Of a stretch of 64,000 nt of DNA, positions 49,430-61,238 are shown piece after piece; position 1 is the stretch's first letter, and each line of letters opens with the position of its first letter. The translations under genes were made by a program, and so were the position numbers. The stretch spans positions 11,815,001-11,879,000 of the forward strand of contig JAMJFZ010003581.1 of the NCBI GenBank assembly GCA_026225945.1, written 5' to 3'. A model generated the notes under the pieces. The model saw only the letters and a program-made list of their open reading frames with translations, was not told the origin of the DNA and did not search any database. Source of the DNA: Cricetomys ansorgei (lineage: Eukaryota; Chordata; Mammalia; Rodentia; Nesomyidae).

Positions 49430-50469
49430 TTCTTTGAAAACTTGATTATACAAGTATGAAACTGGTTCTAATGTATCCTCTATGCTAGTAATGATAATTC
49501 TAGGAAGGGAATTCCAGAAGTATTTTGATTAAAATAAATGTCATTTAAATATTAATATGAACTGTTTTAGAAGGTCCATGATTACTTCCATATTTATTTA
49601 TTACAAAACTTATTTCAATATTAATTATTACTTTCAATATTCATCTATAATTACTCAAAATTGGTGTTTCAATAGCAACAATTTAGTAATCTATATTATT
49701 TTCAAAGGCGTGTAAGTTGAAAATTAGAAGAGAATTTATTTGCAATCTAGTCCAATTTCTCACGCGTAAAGACACCGATACATGAAATTTCCAACAGCTC
49801 TCAAATTAATTGTACTAGTCTTTAACCTTCTAGAGAGGCGTAGATCATTATGAAGAATAACCCTTTTAAGACCCGAGTGATCTTACAATGTTTGATGTCA
49901 GTAAGTACTGAAGTATTTGTTTAATGAATACTAATTGTAATGGCTAAGCACCACATTAAAAAAAACACCACTGATTTGGAAGAACCTTACCAAACTATTA
50001 ACCAGCTCAAATAAAAAAGCATAAAACTGAAGAAACTAAGAAAAATTAAAATGACAGCTCGCACGCTTTCTTTAATGTGAGATCTTATAAATCTAAAAAC
50101 ATGTAGGTGAAGAGACAAACCTCTGACTAACGAGAAGACAGAAGCAGAGGCCAGGTGTATATGAGTCAAAAGCTGGCTGCGATTGGCCAGGTGGCTGTGG
50201 GGACACTGGTTTAGAAGTGTTCATTCAGTTAGGGCACACTGGGCTAGTCTCCCATCGTGTCTGGACTTTAATTCAGAAACTAGATTTTGAAAAGCCAAGG
50301 ATCTGTGATTATAGACTTACTACAGGCAAATCAGTTAAGCCTTCTTTATTCTGAGGTCTTCGAGTCATTTAAAAAGAGAGGTTTACTGCTGCATACTGTA
50401 GCTACACCCCTCCCTTCCTTATCTTCTTTCTCTTTCTGTTCCTGTGTCTTAACACTGATGGAACGTACT

Positions 50470-50845
50470 GGTAAGGGGCAGGAAAGGAGCATGTTGTGAC
50501 CCCATGCACTAGACCTGCAAAGAGCAGGCCAGACAAAATGCCAGCATGGATGCAGGAGGGGCCCATGAAGTTCTACCGTTAGCTGAGGAGCCATATGGTG
50601 ATCAGTGACTGCCGGGAGAAGAAAGTTCTGTGCATTCAAGGATGCAGCCTCAGAGAAGCGACACCCAGGCACATGCAGGCAGCACTGTCACTAAGCAGAC
50701 TCATTAACTTTAATGAGACAAACAAAACATCAACACCAAAAGCATGGTAGAAGTGACAGAGAAGGAATTAGAGGTAATTCAAAGGGGGTGGATTTCGCCA
50801 AAATATATTACATGCATGTACAAATTTTCAAATGATAAAAAAAAA
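50470..50845 (+). mobile_element. LINE-1 3' UTR fragment
   Basis: GACCTGCAAAGAGCAGGCCA, AAAATGCCAGCATGGATGCA, TTAGCTGAGGAGCCATATGG, and near the end CCAAAATATATTACATGCAT followed by an A-run. Same 3' UTR type as in 7425-7965; antisense to TBC1D5. Confidence 0.7.
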
Positions 50846-50982
50846 AATCGCAAAAGAAAGAAATATGTCTTAGAATTTTCACACAAAATACATATTGTTG
50901 TGATCTCTGTCTTAGAAAAGTTAAAAAAAAACTTCTCTGGAATTCTGAATTTTAGGAATAGTTTTTTGTTGATGTTCATTTG

Positions 50983-51127
50983 TTTTTTAAAGACAAGATT
51001 TCTCTGTTGTAACTCTGGCTGTCCTGGAGCTCACTCTGTAGACTTGGCTGGCCTCAAACGCACAAAGATCTGTCTGCTTCTACCTCCCTAGAGGTGGGAA
51101 TAAAGACGTATACCACCAGTGTCTGGC
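50983..51127 (-). repeat. B1 SINE
   Basis: Reverse orientation: AAGACAAGATTTCTCTGTTG, CTGTCCTGGAGCTCACTCTG, TAGACTTGGCTGGCCTCAAA and GTGGGAATAAAGACGTATAC. Moderately diverged. Confidence 0.92.
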
Positions 51128-51175
51128 TTTGTAGGGATATTTTGAAGCACTAATTTAGAGCTCCCATAAAAATTT

Positions 51176-51199
51176 TTATATATATATATATATATATAT
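51176..51199. repeat. (TA)n microsatellite
   Basis: About 12 TA units directly after a T-run. Confidence 0.9.
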
Positions 51200-51769
51200 T
51201 AAGCAGAGTACCTAGAGATAAGAAACTAAGAGTAAAAATTTCCGTCTGGTAAAAGACCTATCAAGTATATACAATGTACATCTAGGTTACACAAGTTTGA
51301 TTAATTACCAAGTACACCTAAAAATGGAGCAGGATATAATATACAGATTGCTACATAGCAAAAGGAAAAAGTGTGTGAGGGCAATGGGCGGTAGATACCC
51401 AATATGGCTCTGGCTGACCAGGTTAAGGAAGAAGTGGGAGAGTAAACTGAGACACATGGATGAAAGAAATCTGAGATGAAAGATATAGGATATTGAATAT
51501 GAAAAATTAATTAACTTAATTCTAGAATATTTCCTTCATCAATTTCCTATCAAATTCTAAATTCTATCTCCAAAGCTTATAAACTATGGCTTCACACTGA
51601 AGGTAAAAGTTACTTTCCTTCTAATCTACATACATTCTGCAATGCTAACAGGCTCAAAGGCAACATCAGAGATAGTATTTATTAAACCACAGGGTTAAAA
51701 ACAAAAAGACATCCTTTTATCTTGTATGTGTAAGTTTCTAACAATTTGGTACTGTATAACAAATTAGGA

Positions 51770-52080
51770 GGCATATATCTGGAATAGGTCATTTCTCCAT
51801 TTTAAAGCTGTCTGTAGTTCTTTACCTGTGAGTGGGGCTCATGAGATTTCTCCCAGTCACACTGGCATGACAGCTGGTATTGCCATGGTATGGGCTTTGT
51901 TGATATTTTATGGGTATAGCTTTCTTGATACATAAAAAAGACACAATCTTGCAGCAGATGTTCTTGTCCTCTGAATCTTACAATCTTTTCATTCCCTCTT
52001 CCATGATGTTCCTTAAGTCTTAGGTGAAGAAGTAGTGTTGAGTTGGTCAGGGGAGTATAAGAAACTCTTAAAACAATATA
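51770..52080 (-). repeat. Rodent repeat, inverted copy C (same family as 52130-53165)
   Basis: On the minus strand it reads CCTAAGACTTAAGGAACATC, GTAAGATTCAGAGGACAAGA, ACATCTGCTGCAAGATTGTG, AGAAATCTCATGAGCCCCAC and AAAGAACTACAGACAGC. These correspond in order to blocks of the plus-strand copy at 52660-52895 (CTAAGGCTCAGAGACCACCA, CCAAGAGCCAGAGAACCAGG, AAATCTGTTGTGAGACTGTG, AAAATCTCATGGAGCTCGAC, AAAGAACTACTGGCAAC). Confidence 0.7.
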
Positions 52081-52129
52081 GGGTATTGTGGTTGGTCTTG
52101 GTTATTTCTCAGAGATGAAAGTAAATCCT

Positions 52130-53165
52130 TATTAATAAAGACCACACAGTTTGTCCCACAGTTTGTGAGATGCAGAAGACTCAAGCTGGATCTGACCCAA
52201 AAGCTTGCCTAGCTTTCATTTGTAAGCTGCCAAGGGAGTGAAGCAATCAATAGTCTAATTTAGCTGCAATGCCTATGAACCACAGCAATATATCACAGCA
52301 CAGCATAATATCCCTTAGAGGTACAATAGTGGCATTTATATCTTGGTGGTAACCAATGACTGTAATAATTGGACTTAGTGCTGCTCAACAGGAGGGAATC
52401 AAAGTGGTAGTGGAAACCTAGCCAACTTAGCCAGTGCTGGATCTGAGAGGAAAATCATCCATTCTTACTTTCCTAAATCAGTGCAGTTCTGACTCCATTC
52501 TAAGTACTTATCCTTATACCTACAGATAAACATAGCTTCACTTTTCATCAAAGAAGCTTCTCTTTCAACAGACACTATTACAGAAAGCCACAACTTCTCA
52601 AAATGTAGAGATTAACTGAGTACCCAGGCCCACTTGATGCATCTACAATACAACACTTACAACTAAGGCTCAGAGACCACCAGAGAAGGGGGCAGAAAAA
52701 TTGCCAAGAGCCAGAGAACCAGGAAATCTGTTGTGAGACTGTGGCTCTTAAAGTGACAGGGAAGCTGTATCAATGAAGCTTCAACACTGTGGCTGCCTAA
52801 ACAAAACCCGAATGATGGTAACACCAACAGAAATGCTAACATGGAAGGGAAAAATCTCATGGAGCTCGACCCCTAGACAAAGAACTACTGGCAACTAACA
52901 ACTGGTAGGAGAGGAAGCATTAGGCTTTCCCAGAGATGAGTCCCTAACTGGTTATCCCACACCAACTAGTCAGCCCTGAAATCTTATATATACAACAACA
53001 CAAAAGTGGAGTCAGCAGATTATATTCATATATTTATGTGTGTATATACCCCTCCCTGCGTGTGTATAACAATAGCAATTAAAGAGGCCATGAATTTGAG
53101 AGGAAGTGAGTGAGACATCAAGGAGAAGAAAGAAGGGGGAAAAAGATGTAATTACATTTTAAATA
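52130..53165 (+). repeat. About 1-kb rodent repeat, copy B
   Basis: Paralogue of 28490-29470. Near the 3' end it has AATTAAAGAGGCCATGAATT, GGGGGAAAAAGATGTAATTA and an A-rich end, a pattern of L1-derived or LTR-internal rodent repeats. Several short ORFs inside are not genes. Confidence 0.65.
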
Positions 53166-53599
53166 AAAATGATTAAAAAGCTAATGCTGCTTATCACATA
53201 TGTAACTTTATCCTTTGGTTTCAGAACTGTTGAGAGAATATTAAAGTAAACTAAGGGAAGTCATATTATTATAACTTTCATAAATAACTGTTTACAGAAC
53301 AGTACTGGAACTGGTAATGTACATGTCGTATTATACAAAATGCTCTAAACAATAAAATGCATAGGAAAAGCTATATGCATACCAAAATAAAGTTTCCCAC
53401 ACTCCTCCAAGTTTCCATAAAGCAGGATGACATGAGGGTTCACAGACGTTAGCAGGTTATGAAAAGGCAGAAAGCTCAAATTCAAAGCATAACACAAAGT
53501 TTCATATCTTTTAAAAAAAAGTGATTTTCTACTAAGAATGACATGAATGGTACTATTTAATAGACTTTTGTACGGCATGGGTAACATAATAAACTGTTC

Positions 53600-54060
53600 T
53601 ACCTGGCTTTAGAGCTAGGAGCAACATACATTCACATTGCCAGCAAAAATTCTCTCCATAAAAGGCTGGCCGCTGACTTGGCAATGAAGCCCAATGCTGT
53701 GACTGCTGCTTTTAGATATGCCCATGCTGCCATGTAGCTTACGCAGATGGTCACAGCTTTCCATCCCTGACTTCATCGCGGATATGAACCTTAGGGTCGT
53801 TATCATGCTCATTCTCTATTCCTTCCTTACCTGGCCAGTTTACGGCCATACCGAACAGGACTCCTCCGACTGCCCTGCCTGGAGCGTTGAAGCTCATGCA
53901 GTGAAGGAGCTCCATGTGGCGCACGGCCATCTCCATACGCGGCAGCGTCTCATGCCTTGGTTTCTCCACCTCAATCTTATTGCAACCCAGTGTCATCTTA
54001 GACGCAAGAGTGCGCAGCCTGGCTGAGCCACGGCAGCTGTCTGCTGCAAATATGATGCCC
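53600..54060 (-). other. Unidentified CpG-rich ORF remnant (possible processed pseudogene)
   Basis: A strikingly CpG-rich patch (roughly 17 CpGs in about 300 bases) inside very AT-rich intron. On the minus strand one frame is open from about 54060 to 53751, starting near GIIFAADS and including a segment beginning MTLGCNKIEVEKPRHE and ending at a stop after EVRDGKL. One frame over, an alanine-rich hydrophobic stretch follows (AVTALGFIAKSAASLLW), as if a frameshift split one protein. I see no splice sites, poly(A) tract or known domain, and I cannot name a parent gene. Confidence 0.3.
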
Positions 54061-56869
54061 TTGCATTGTCACTTTTCAAGTCACTTACTGTGGCGATAAA
54101 CAAGCTAATCCATGTAAAATCTTTAGGACAAGGGTTAGCGCACAGGAAATAGTAAATATTAGCTGTTCCGAGTGATTACTTCAAATATTTATTATTCTTC
54201 CTTATAATTCTTAGTGTTAAAATTTTCATGCAGAAGGAGAAAAAGCAAGGTTTATGAAAGAAAAAAATGTAGGGTAATATTGAGTGACTCATGAAAACAA
54301 GGTAAAATTGGCTTGCCACTATCTAACCCTTTCTATATTATATCTCCTATGACTATGTATACTATAAAGCTGGCTGCAAAGTACAGCCATCTTAATGAAT
54401 AACTGCGTTTAGGAGATGAGTTACTTCAATGGAGAAGACACAATTTTAAGGTGAACAATTATACTGACTTCTGAAGGGAGAGAATTACATTTTTAAACAT
54501 ATGTTCACATGTCAAGTACAGGCTTAAAGAAACTGAGTACTTACAAATTATTATACTGTGATATGTGAAGAACCAATACAATGTAAGTATTTTTATATTA
54601 TATCATAAAATTAAGCAGATTTATTAACAATCAAGAATCTTCTCTAACAAAATTACTATACATCAAACAGTACAACACCTGCTAACCTGAGAAACAGGAC
54701 AAAGACATGGAAGACGTATAATAAGTATTTGGAGAATACAGAATTTATCTCATGAGTGTTGGAAAGAGTCCATAATCTAAGAGTGGTGAAGACCAAGTGT
54801 GTTATGAAGGCCTTTCAACAAAAGTGACGTAAAGTGTACATCCCACAGATCTTTAATAAGTATTTCATTTATACCAATGTATTAAATACAAATAGTTCAC
54901 AGATTCTATATATTTAAAGGTTATAACGAAAGAGTTTACTAAGGATTAGAAAAATGATTCAGTTAAACTTGAATTTTTGTTTTCAGTATAAGTGAATATT
55001 GTGATAGAAATAAGAAACCATAGTACAAATGCTTATATGAATCAGTAATGATTACAAGTCTGTTGGACTGAGAACACAATATTTCATATATTTCTTTATA
55101 ATCAGAACCATATAATGAAATCATAGGTGCTTATTCATAAAATAAATATGAAAATATCTCAAAACCAACTTAAAAATTAACTTCCACAATATCCCCAAAT
55201 TTGTGTTTTAAAAAATCCCACTACCAAACAGTAATTGGCAAATAAAACACGACATAAGTTAATTATTTGAATGACTTCATTTTAAGTACAACAGGAGTAA
55301 TCATTCTTAAAGTTAATAGAAAACATGGTGTAAATTACTTTTAGGATTTATTATTTGGTATTATCACAACAATAGCATCAATATGCAAGATATTAGGTAA
55401 TACTCGGAAGTTAACCAGTATTGGTTATGTGTTTCAAGATAAATGTCACCAATTAACTTGAAGTTAAGATAAAATTATTTGGAATAATGTCAGCTAATGT
55501 TAATACAATTGTTTTATAGTAATCATTAATTTTATTTAAGTTTATTATGTTAAACAAGTTTATTAGCTTAATAATAAATTTAGCATGGATGCAGAAAATA
55601 TAAGGAGATGGCATATTTCCCTCCACACGTTTATAAAAGCTTCTTCTAAAAATGTAGTACTTACAAAATTTATTCAAAATTAGGATTATTACGATACTAG
55701 AAGGCAGACTAAATAATTTTTAAAATCATGATAATGCTAAATACTAATTAAACCAGAAGCCTGTATTCATAATAGGCTACACTTAGACTTGCTAGCATGT
55801 CTTCCACCAACATAAATATATTTATGGCATAATCTTCATTCTATACAGATTGTTGGTACTGCTAACATTTTTCTCTCGGCAAGTTTACTATTGAAACCTT
55901 TGTCAAATCATTTTTTTATTTTGTTAAAATACTTTACCTTCCCAAAAGACATATTTTACCTTAAAATAAAAATTCTGAAGGGATGTCACCCGAAATTACA
56001 TAATAGATGAGGATATCAAGAATTCTGATGCTATGTTCAGAGAAACATTTTTTTATTAAATGTATTTTGATTACTGTGTTTTTCTACTTACTTATTCAAA
56101 CTTTAGAATATATTTTCAAACATTATTTGAATGTAAAATTAACTTCCAGCAATAACAAATGCCAGCAAAAGCAAGTTTTTATATAAATACTGTGTGTATA
56201 ATATAGCATAAGACAAAGTATTTCACTTTATTTCAAGTAGACACAAATCTGTAATATTTAAGAACATAAAATATTGTACCAAGTTGGTATAACCATTTTA
56301 AAAGTCTACTCTCAATTTAAATACTATCTCTTGAGATAAAGCACTTCTATAAAGATGGTGCCTATGTGTCCATGTAATTAGAAACCTATATATGCTGGGT
56401 ACAGTAAATCACCAGGTCAAACAAACTGCCAAAGAATTATAAAGTATATTAAAGAAATGATCAACATGTTCAATAGTGACTTCTTTCTATTGTATTAAAG
56501 ACACTAATCTTCTGTAAGCAATAAATGAAATTATGAAACATGGATAAAGGAGATTGAACAACAAAAACTACTCTTTTCTTCTACTTAAAATTTTCTGAGG
56601 TATTAATGTGCTTGTATCATTAGATCTATCAATTTTTTGCATCATGGAAAGGAAAATAGAATTTAACTCCTGACCCATTAAATTAAATTTCAGTATTTAC
56701 AGTGAAAAACATATTATCTCACTTAAGTTTAAATGACCATTCCTTAATATAACACCATGCTGTCCAATGACGGTAGCATACAAAAGTTTGTCATTTCTAA
56801 TGGGAATGACTGAGGTAGTCCACTAATGCCATAGCTAAATCACACACAATAATACAGGAAGTGATAACT

Positions 56870-57450
56870 GAGGTGAGAAAGAGTGAATGACAGGCAAAGT
56901 AACTAATCAAAGGAAGAGTTAGCAGAGTGAATCAGAGTGTGGACATGCCCCCATAAGGCCTGCTTTCAGCTCAGAGTCAGGGAGTTAGAGTCAGTTACAG
57001 AAGATTCAGTTACAGAGGAGTCAGTTACACAGGCAGTATGAGACAAGCAGTCTGAGCAGGCAGACGGGGACAAGAGAAAGAGACAATGAAGTAGTAAGAC
57101 TGATGATAAGGTAGAGAGGCTGACTGAGACATCTTGGAGGAAGGAGTTTGAGCCTGAACCAGAAAAGTCAGAGTTCAGAAGGAGAGACTCAAAGTGGCTC
57201 AGTCAGCAGTAGCTCTCAGAGGCTGAGGCTGAAGCCTTCTAGGTTCAAGCTAGCATCTTAAAAGTTCAAGATTATATGAAGCCTGAAGCCTTCTAGTTCA
57301 AGGATTACAACTAGATTGAAAAGAGGCCACAATACCTCCAGGGCTCTAGGCAAGAACCAGTGATTTAATTAGGAAAAGAATAAAAAGCCTCTGCCCCAAA
57401 CCCAAGGCTACATCTGGCATGAATTCCATCTATGGCTACAATCTACAGCT
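56870..57450 (+). mobile_element. Probable LTR-type rodent repeat
   Basis: TCAGTTACAGA-type units repeat near 56990-57035. These are followed by GAGTTTGAGCCTGAACCAGA, GCTCTCAGAGGCTGAGGCTG, AGCTAGCATC and GAAAAGAATAAAAAGCCTCT, the last resembling an LTR poly(A) signal. I recognise the run from rodent genomes; family and ends are uncertain. Confidence 0.5.
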
Positions 57451-58109
57451 TTACATAGCTAACTTACACAACTATGTTTCTAATTTACCTATATACCACA
57501 TATAGTCATTGGAAAAACACACACCCAAGGAATGACTGAATCCCTATTCTGTTAGCATATTGGAGAAGTTATATGCCTATAGAAAATTTAATACAGCATG
57601 TTCACTGATGATATTTTTCCCCCCAGAAAGAAATTCAATGCTGCTGGTAGAACAAAGATTGACTTCACAGTGCAATTCAAAAAACATAGACACTTTAGAG
57701 GATTCTCTGGGTTTCAGGGCTGGATTCATATGTTTATCTGTGCAATCCCATACTTCCTGTACAGTGGTTAGTTTAATAATCTGCTCTTGCCATGTTCAAG
57801 GCAATTTTTCAAAAGGGGCCCTGCAAACTACATGACCAGTCTGATTGGGCTAGAGTTATATCTTCGCTGTTTAAAATGTGTAAAGTTAGTCTAGAAAGAT
57901 TAGCATCCTCAGATATACCAAAGGAGTAGCAGCCACTTCAGAGGCTGGTAGAGTATTAGATGAGACACCATATCTGAAAGGAATAGGTTGAGACTGGCAC
58001 ATGAAATGACACAGAGGTAGAACAGTTCTTATTTTTAGGGAACTGAGTTACTTAGAAACTACCAGAAAAAAGTAATTAAGAATAGCTAAACTAGAAATAT
58101 AAAACTTAC

Positions 58110-58282
58110 AATCCATATATTTGTGGTGCAATTTCCAGTCTGTTCAAGTGCATATAGAGCTCAATATCATGTTTCTTCAGTAGATGATCCTGGATCTGGT
58201 TGACTTTAGTAACAATGGCAACTGTTGGTCCTAAATCCTGAGGTCTAGCAAAGGGGATAGGGGTCATCAGAGTTTCTTTTCC
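58110..58282 (-). CDS. TBC1D5: TBC1D5 coding exon (173 nt, TBC domain)
   Basis: The largest coding exon in the window. The acceptor is TTTTCAG|GGAAAAG and the donor GGATT|GTAAGT. It encodes 57 residues, beginning GKETLMTPIPFARPQDLGP and ending LEIAPQIYG, plus two bases of a Leu codon. The stretch DHLLKKHDIELYMHLNRLEI followed by PQIYG is the characteristic TBC block in which a partly disordered insert leads into the helix before the RW motif. The family motif continues in the next exon as L-R-W-V-R-L-L-F. The intron downstream is 34.1 kb, the largest in the window. No stop or frameshift is present. Confidence 0.97.
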
Positions 58283-59631
58283 CTGAAAATAAGAAAAATA
58301 GAACATGCATTATTTCAATTTGAAAATAAGAATCCTGGACATTGGTTTTCAATTAATTCATCAAAAAGAGTTTAACGACCCAAAAATACTTTATCATAAA
58401 AAAATGCATAAAATGAAACCATATACTGACAGGCAGTAGATGTACTTATAAGCCATGGCCAGTATATGTCTTTCACTTGAATAGTTTCTCTGGTGATGTT
58501 ATATTTTCTAACAGGCAGTGAAGCTCTTCAAGCTGCTCCTGATCAGTTGATCTGATTAGCAACAGTATATAAATGTGACACTTTGATGGAAATGTATTTC
58601 CTATGGCAATAAAAACTAAAACACTAAATGGAAACAGTTTAAGCTCTCAAAACTACACAAAATGAGAAAGAAAAAAGGAGGAAATGTTCTGTCTGCCTTG
58701 TGAATAGCTGAGAAAAAATTTAAAAACCATAAAACAGAAATACTTAAAATCCGTGTTGGGCTGTCACTCAATTTCCTTTTTGTAACACCTCAAATTTTAA
58801 TGTACTCCTTAAGCTTGGATTCCCAAATAGACTGTACCTGACCGACCTTGACCTTCAGTCCTTAGTATCTATATCTATTATTGGGATTTGCAGCAACCCT
58901 TGCAAGTGATTCTAGGTTTGCCACTGATTTTAAATCAAATGCCCAAGCACAGACAGTTCTTCCAAAGATCCTTTCTCATACAGAACTAGTCTCAGTTTTA
59001 TCCTTTGCTCAAATACTATACCAGAGTGATTTCAATCAAACACAGAGCTTTAATAAAAACAAGTAAAATGCTGTAAAAGTAAAGGACATGGATATTTAAT
59101 GTGTGAGTTTAAAAATAATATACTAACAAAAGAAAGGCAATCTACTTGACACAGATTATTATTATTGTGGTTCAATAGCAATGCATAAAAAACTCACTGA
59201 GAGAGCAATTAAAAAGTTTAATAGGTATGGTGCATGTCTTTAATCTCAACACTCAGGAGACAGAAGCAGACAAATCTCTGTTTCAGATTAGCTAGGGCTA
59301 CATATTAAATCCTGGCCTCAAAAAAACAAAACAGACAAAAAAAAAGTTTATAATCATTTTATAATTAAGTGTCAATGCTGCATGAATAATATGTAAATGT
59401 AAAGGAAAGCATCCATTTACTTGTATACAAAATTTATGTTGTATTTATTTATCTACCAATATTAGAATATGTTACAGGTACCTAGATTCACTATTGTGCT
59501 CTAAGTAATTTTTATATTCTATTACAAAATGATTAGATATATTACAATGAAATAACTAATTATGCTAGTGTATGCTATTTACTGAATTTGTTAGCCCAAG
59601 TGTATGCAAAGATCTGTACTGTAAGAGTTAC
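58283..59631 (-). other. TBC1D5: TBC1D5 intron of 1349 bp
   Basis: Contains one degraded B1 SINE (about 59222-59345). The rest is AT-rich sequence without recognisable elements. Confidence 0.85.
59222..59345 (+). repeat. B1 SINE, degraded
   Basis: GTATGGTGCATGTCTTTAAT, CTCAACACTCAGGAGACAGA, AGCAGACAAATCTCTG and TAGCTAGGGCTACA, then an A-rich tail. The central block is missing. Confidence 0.85.
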
Positions 59632-59701
59632 CTTTTGACCATCATGCTCAAATGTAGAAAACCAAGGTTCAGCAGTTTCCATAAGCTGTGAGAACATTGC
59701 A
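59632..59701 (-). CDS. TBC1D5: TBC1D5 coding exon (70 nt, TBC domain)
   Basis: Internal exon with acceptor TTTTTAG|TGCAATG and donor CAAAAG|GTAACT. The first base completes Tyr; then 23 codons read AMFSQLMETAEPWFSTFEHD followed by GQK, ending in phase 0. It is part of the TBC helical domain, in a region particular to the TBC1D5 subfamily. The donor (GTAACT) is weaker than the GTAAGT consensus but ordinary. The frame joins perfectly to the 58282 exon. Confidence 0.94.
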
Positions 59702-59806
59702 CTAAAAATCAGAAAAATAAAATGATTCTATGTTTAATCTTCACTAAAGTACTGATGGTATAAAAAAAAAAAAAGAAAAAGAAAGAGCAATAGTCTTAGT
59801 ACTTAC
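59702..59806 (-). other. TBC1D5: TBC1D5 mini-intron of 105 bp
   Basis: A GTAAGT donor and TTTTTAG acceptor. A long mid-intron pyrimidine tract (T-rich on the transcript, A-rich at 59762-59787 on the plus strand) sits 36-61 bases upstream of neither site's consensus position. Close to the lower size range of mammalian introns. Confidence 0.9.
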
Positions 59807-59857
59807 TAGGCATCATGCTCCAGATACTCGGGGTTCAAGAGAATTTTCATTTCCTCA
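59807..59857 (-). CDS. TBC1D5: TBC1D5 coding exon (51 nt, TBC domain)
   Basis: Short internal exon reading (S)EEMKILLNPEYLEHDA(Y). The acceptor is a T-run followed by AAG and the donor is TA|GTAAGTAC. One base completes the Ser codon started in the previous exon, 16 full codons follow, and the last two bases (TA) begin a Tyr codon completed by the next exon. It encodes a segment within the TBC fold, between the helix containing HCDHQAF and the one containing MFSQLME. The intron that follows is only 105 bp. The exon is recognised by its fit to TBC1D5 and by frame continuity on both sides; its length alone would not have made it visible as an ORF. Confidence 0.93.
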
Positions 59858-61235
59858 CTTAAAAAAAAAGTCAAGCAATCAAAATGAGCAACTTTCCATA
59901 GCCGTAGATGTAGCTTCTGTCTGAATCTACATGCATAAGCCAGCGCAAACACCATGTACACCCGAAAAGTTAGCCTTTTCAAAGTGTAACTCAGGTAACA
60001 ATCAAAATTCTGCTTTTCATATAGATCAAAAAGAAGTTATTAGCTTGTCTGTGTCACAGTGAAGTAACCATAACAAACATAAAAAGTAACAGTATATTCC
60101 TCCATCAAGAAGAATTTATCCCTCTATATTACCTTTCATTCAAAGCAAACAAAAACTATAATTACTGATTGATTATGCAACAGCAAAATGTATTTTATTG
60201 GCTTCTTTTTTATTTTATCTTAACATCAATTAGTCACTGATAGCACCTTTAGCAAGTCTAATTCGTGCTTCTACTTTGTAATGGACCAAAATAGCAAAGT
60301 CTGCTCATTCTGAAATTACTTTCAATCAGCTGTATGTTCTTATAAATGTATTTAGCAAGTAACAGTGCCAGAAAACACGATCCCAAGACTTGTTTCATTC
60401 TTAAGACTATAGAGTAACTCAAGATTTGATGAAATCAATAAAAATAGAAAACCAGACATCATGCAATTATCAATGTATATTCTGGTATACAAAGTTAATA
60501 TAATTTGAATCTGCATATTCATTCAGCAAAACAGTTTACATCTGATTATGAATGATCACAGAAATATGTGTCAAGTTATCTTCAGCTATTTTTTTCCCCA
60601 CATATAACTAACTCATTTAGATCAGAATACTCTTGACAAAGCCTGACAATCTCCTACCTCACTATTCATAAAATGCTTCTTGGTTACTTCACTGGTGTCT
60701 TAAGTTAGCTAAACTTTAATAGTTACCAAAGTTAAGCCAATTACAAAAGTCATTTACAAGAAAGAATAACTGAATGTGTCTCAAAAGCATGAAAAGGCAT
60801 TCTATTTTAGACACCAGGGTCCTTTGTAGCACTATTTCTTTATGAATTAAGCTGAGTCAAAGCTGGTAGGAAGAAAGTGTCTCAAAAAATTCTCAATCAA
60901 CTAAAAGTGAAAACTTAAAGAGTATAGCATGCTATGAGTATTATCCATCAGCAACATTTTTAGTATTATAACAAACATTTCCTTTTTGGCCCATTCCTTT
61001 TATGTTTTCATTTGACAAAGACCTAACAGTTTAAAGATACTTAGATTCAAACTTGCCCTATATCTAAACCAGCATTAGAACTTAAAAGTGGATTAGTTTC
61101 ATGAAATACAACCAACTGTTCATAGGCTACAAAAAAAATTTAGAAGTACCTTTAATTTAAAAATTTTTGAGATTTATAGTAACGAAGGATTACAGTGAGG
61201 GCTGAACACACACGCAAACTCATGGAATGACTTGC
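59858..61235 (-). other. TBC1D5: TBC1D5 intron of 1378 bp (GC-AG)
   Basis: Begins with the GC donor and ends with a nine-T tract plus AAG. AT-rich. I recognise no SINE, LINE or LTR in it. Confidence 0.85.
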
Positions 61236-61238
61236 CTG
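61230..61238 (-). other. TBC1D5: GC-type 5' splice site (AG|GCAAGT)
   Basis: The exon ends ...CCCAG and the intron starts GCAAGT. Apart from the C at +2 this is a perfect match to the donor consensus, which is the usual pattern for the minority class of U2-type GC-AG introns. The partner acceptor is the AAG at 59860-59858. Frame logic supports this donor: the GT four bases in would create CAA-TGA. Confidence 0.88.

Larger units (their letters stand above)
24001..58109 (-). other. TBC1D5: TBC1D5 intron of 34109 bp
   Basis: The largest intron here, between the 58110 and 24000 exon ends. It carries the repeats listed separately. Stretches with nothing recognisable: 24001-25023, 25060-26639, 26861-27828, 29475-31375, 33000-34110, 38901-41180, 43006-44159, 44401-46684, 46871-47860, 49430-50469, 53171-53600 and 54100-56870. 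The last is very AT-rich. ORFs of 60-100 codons in these stretches show no coding signature, splice context or family motif. Confidence 0.85.
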
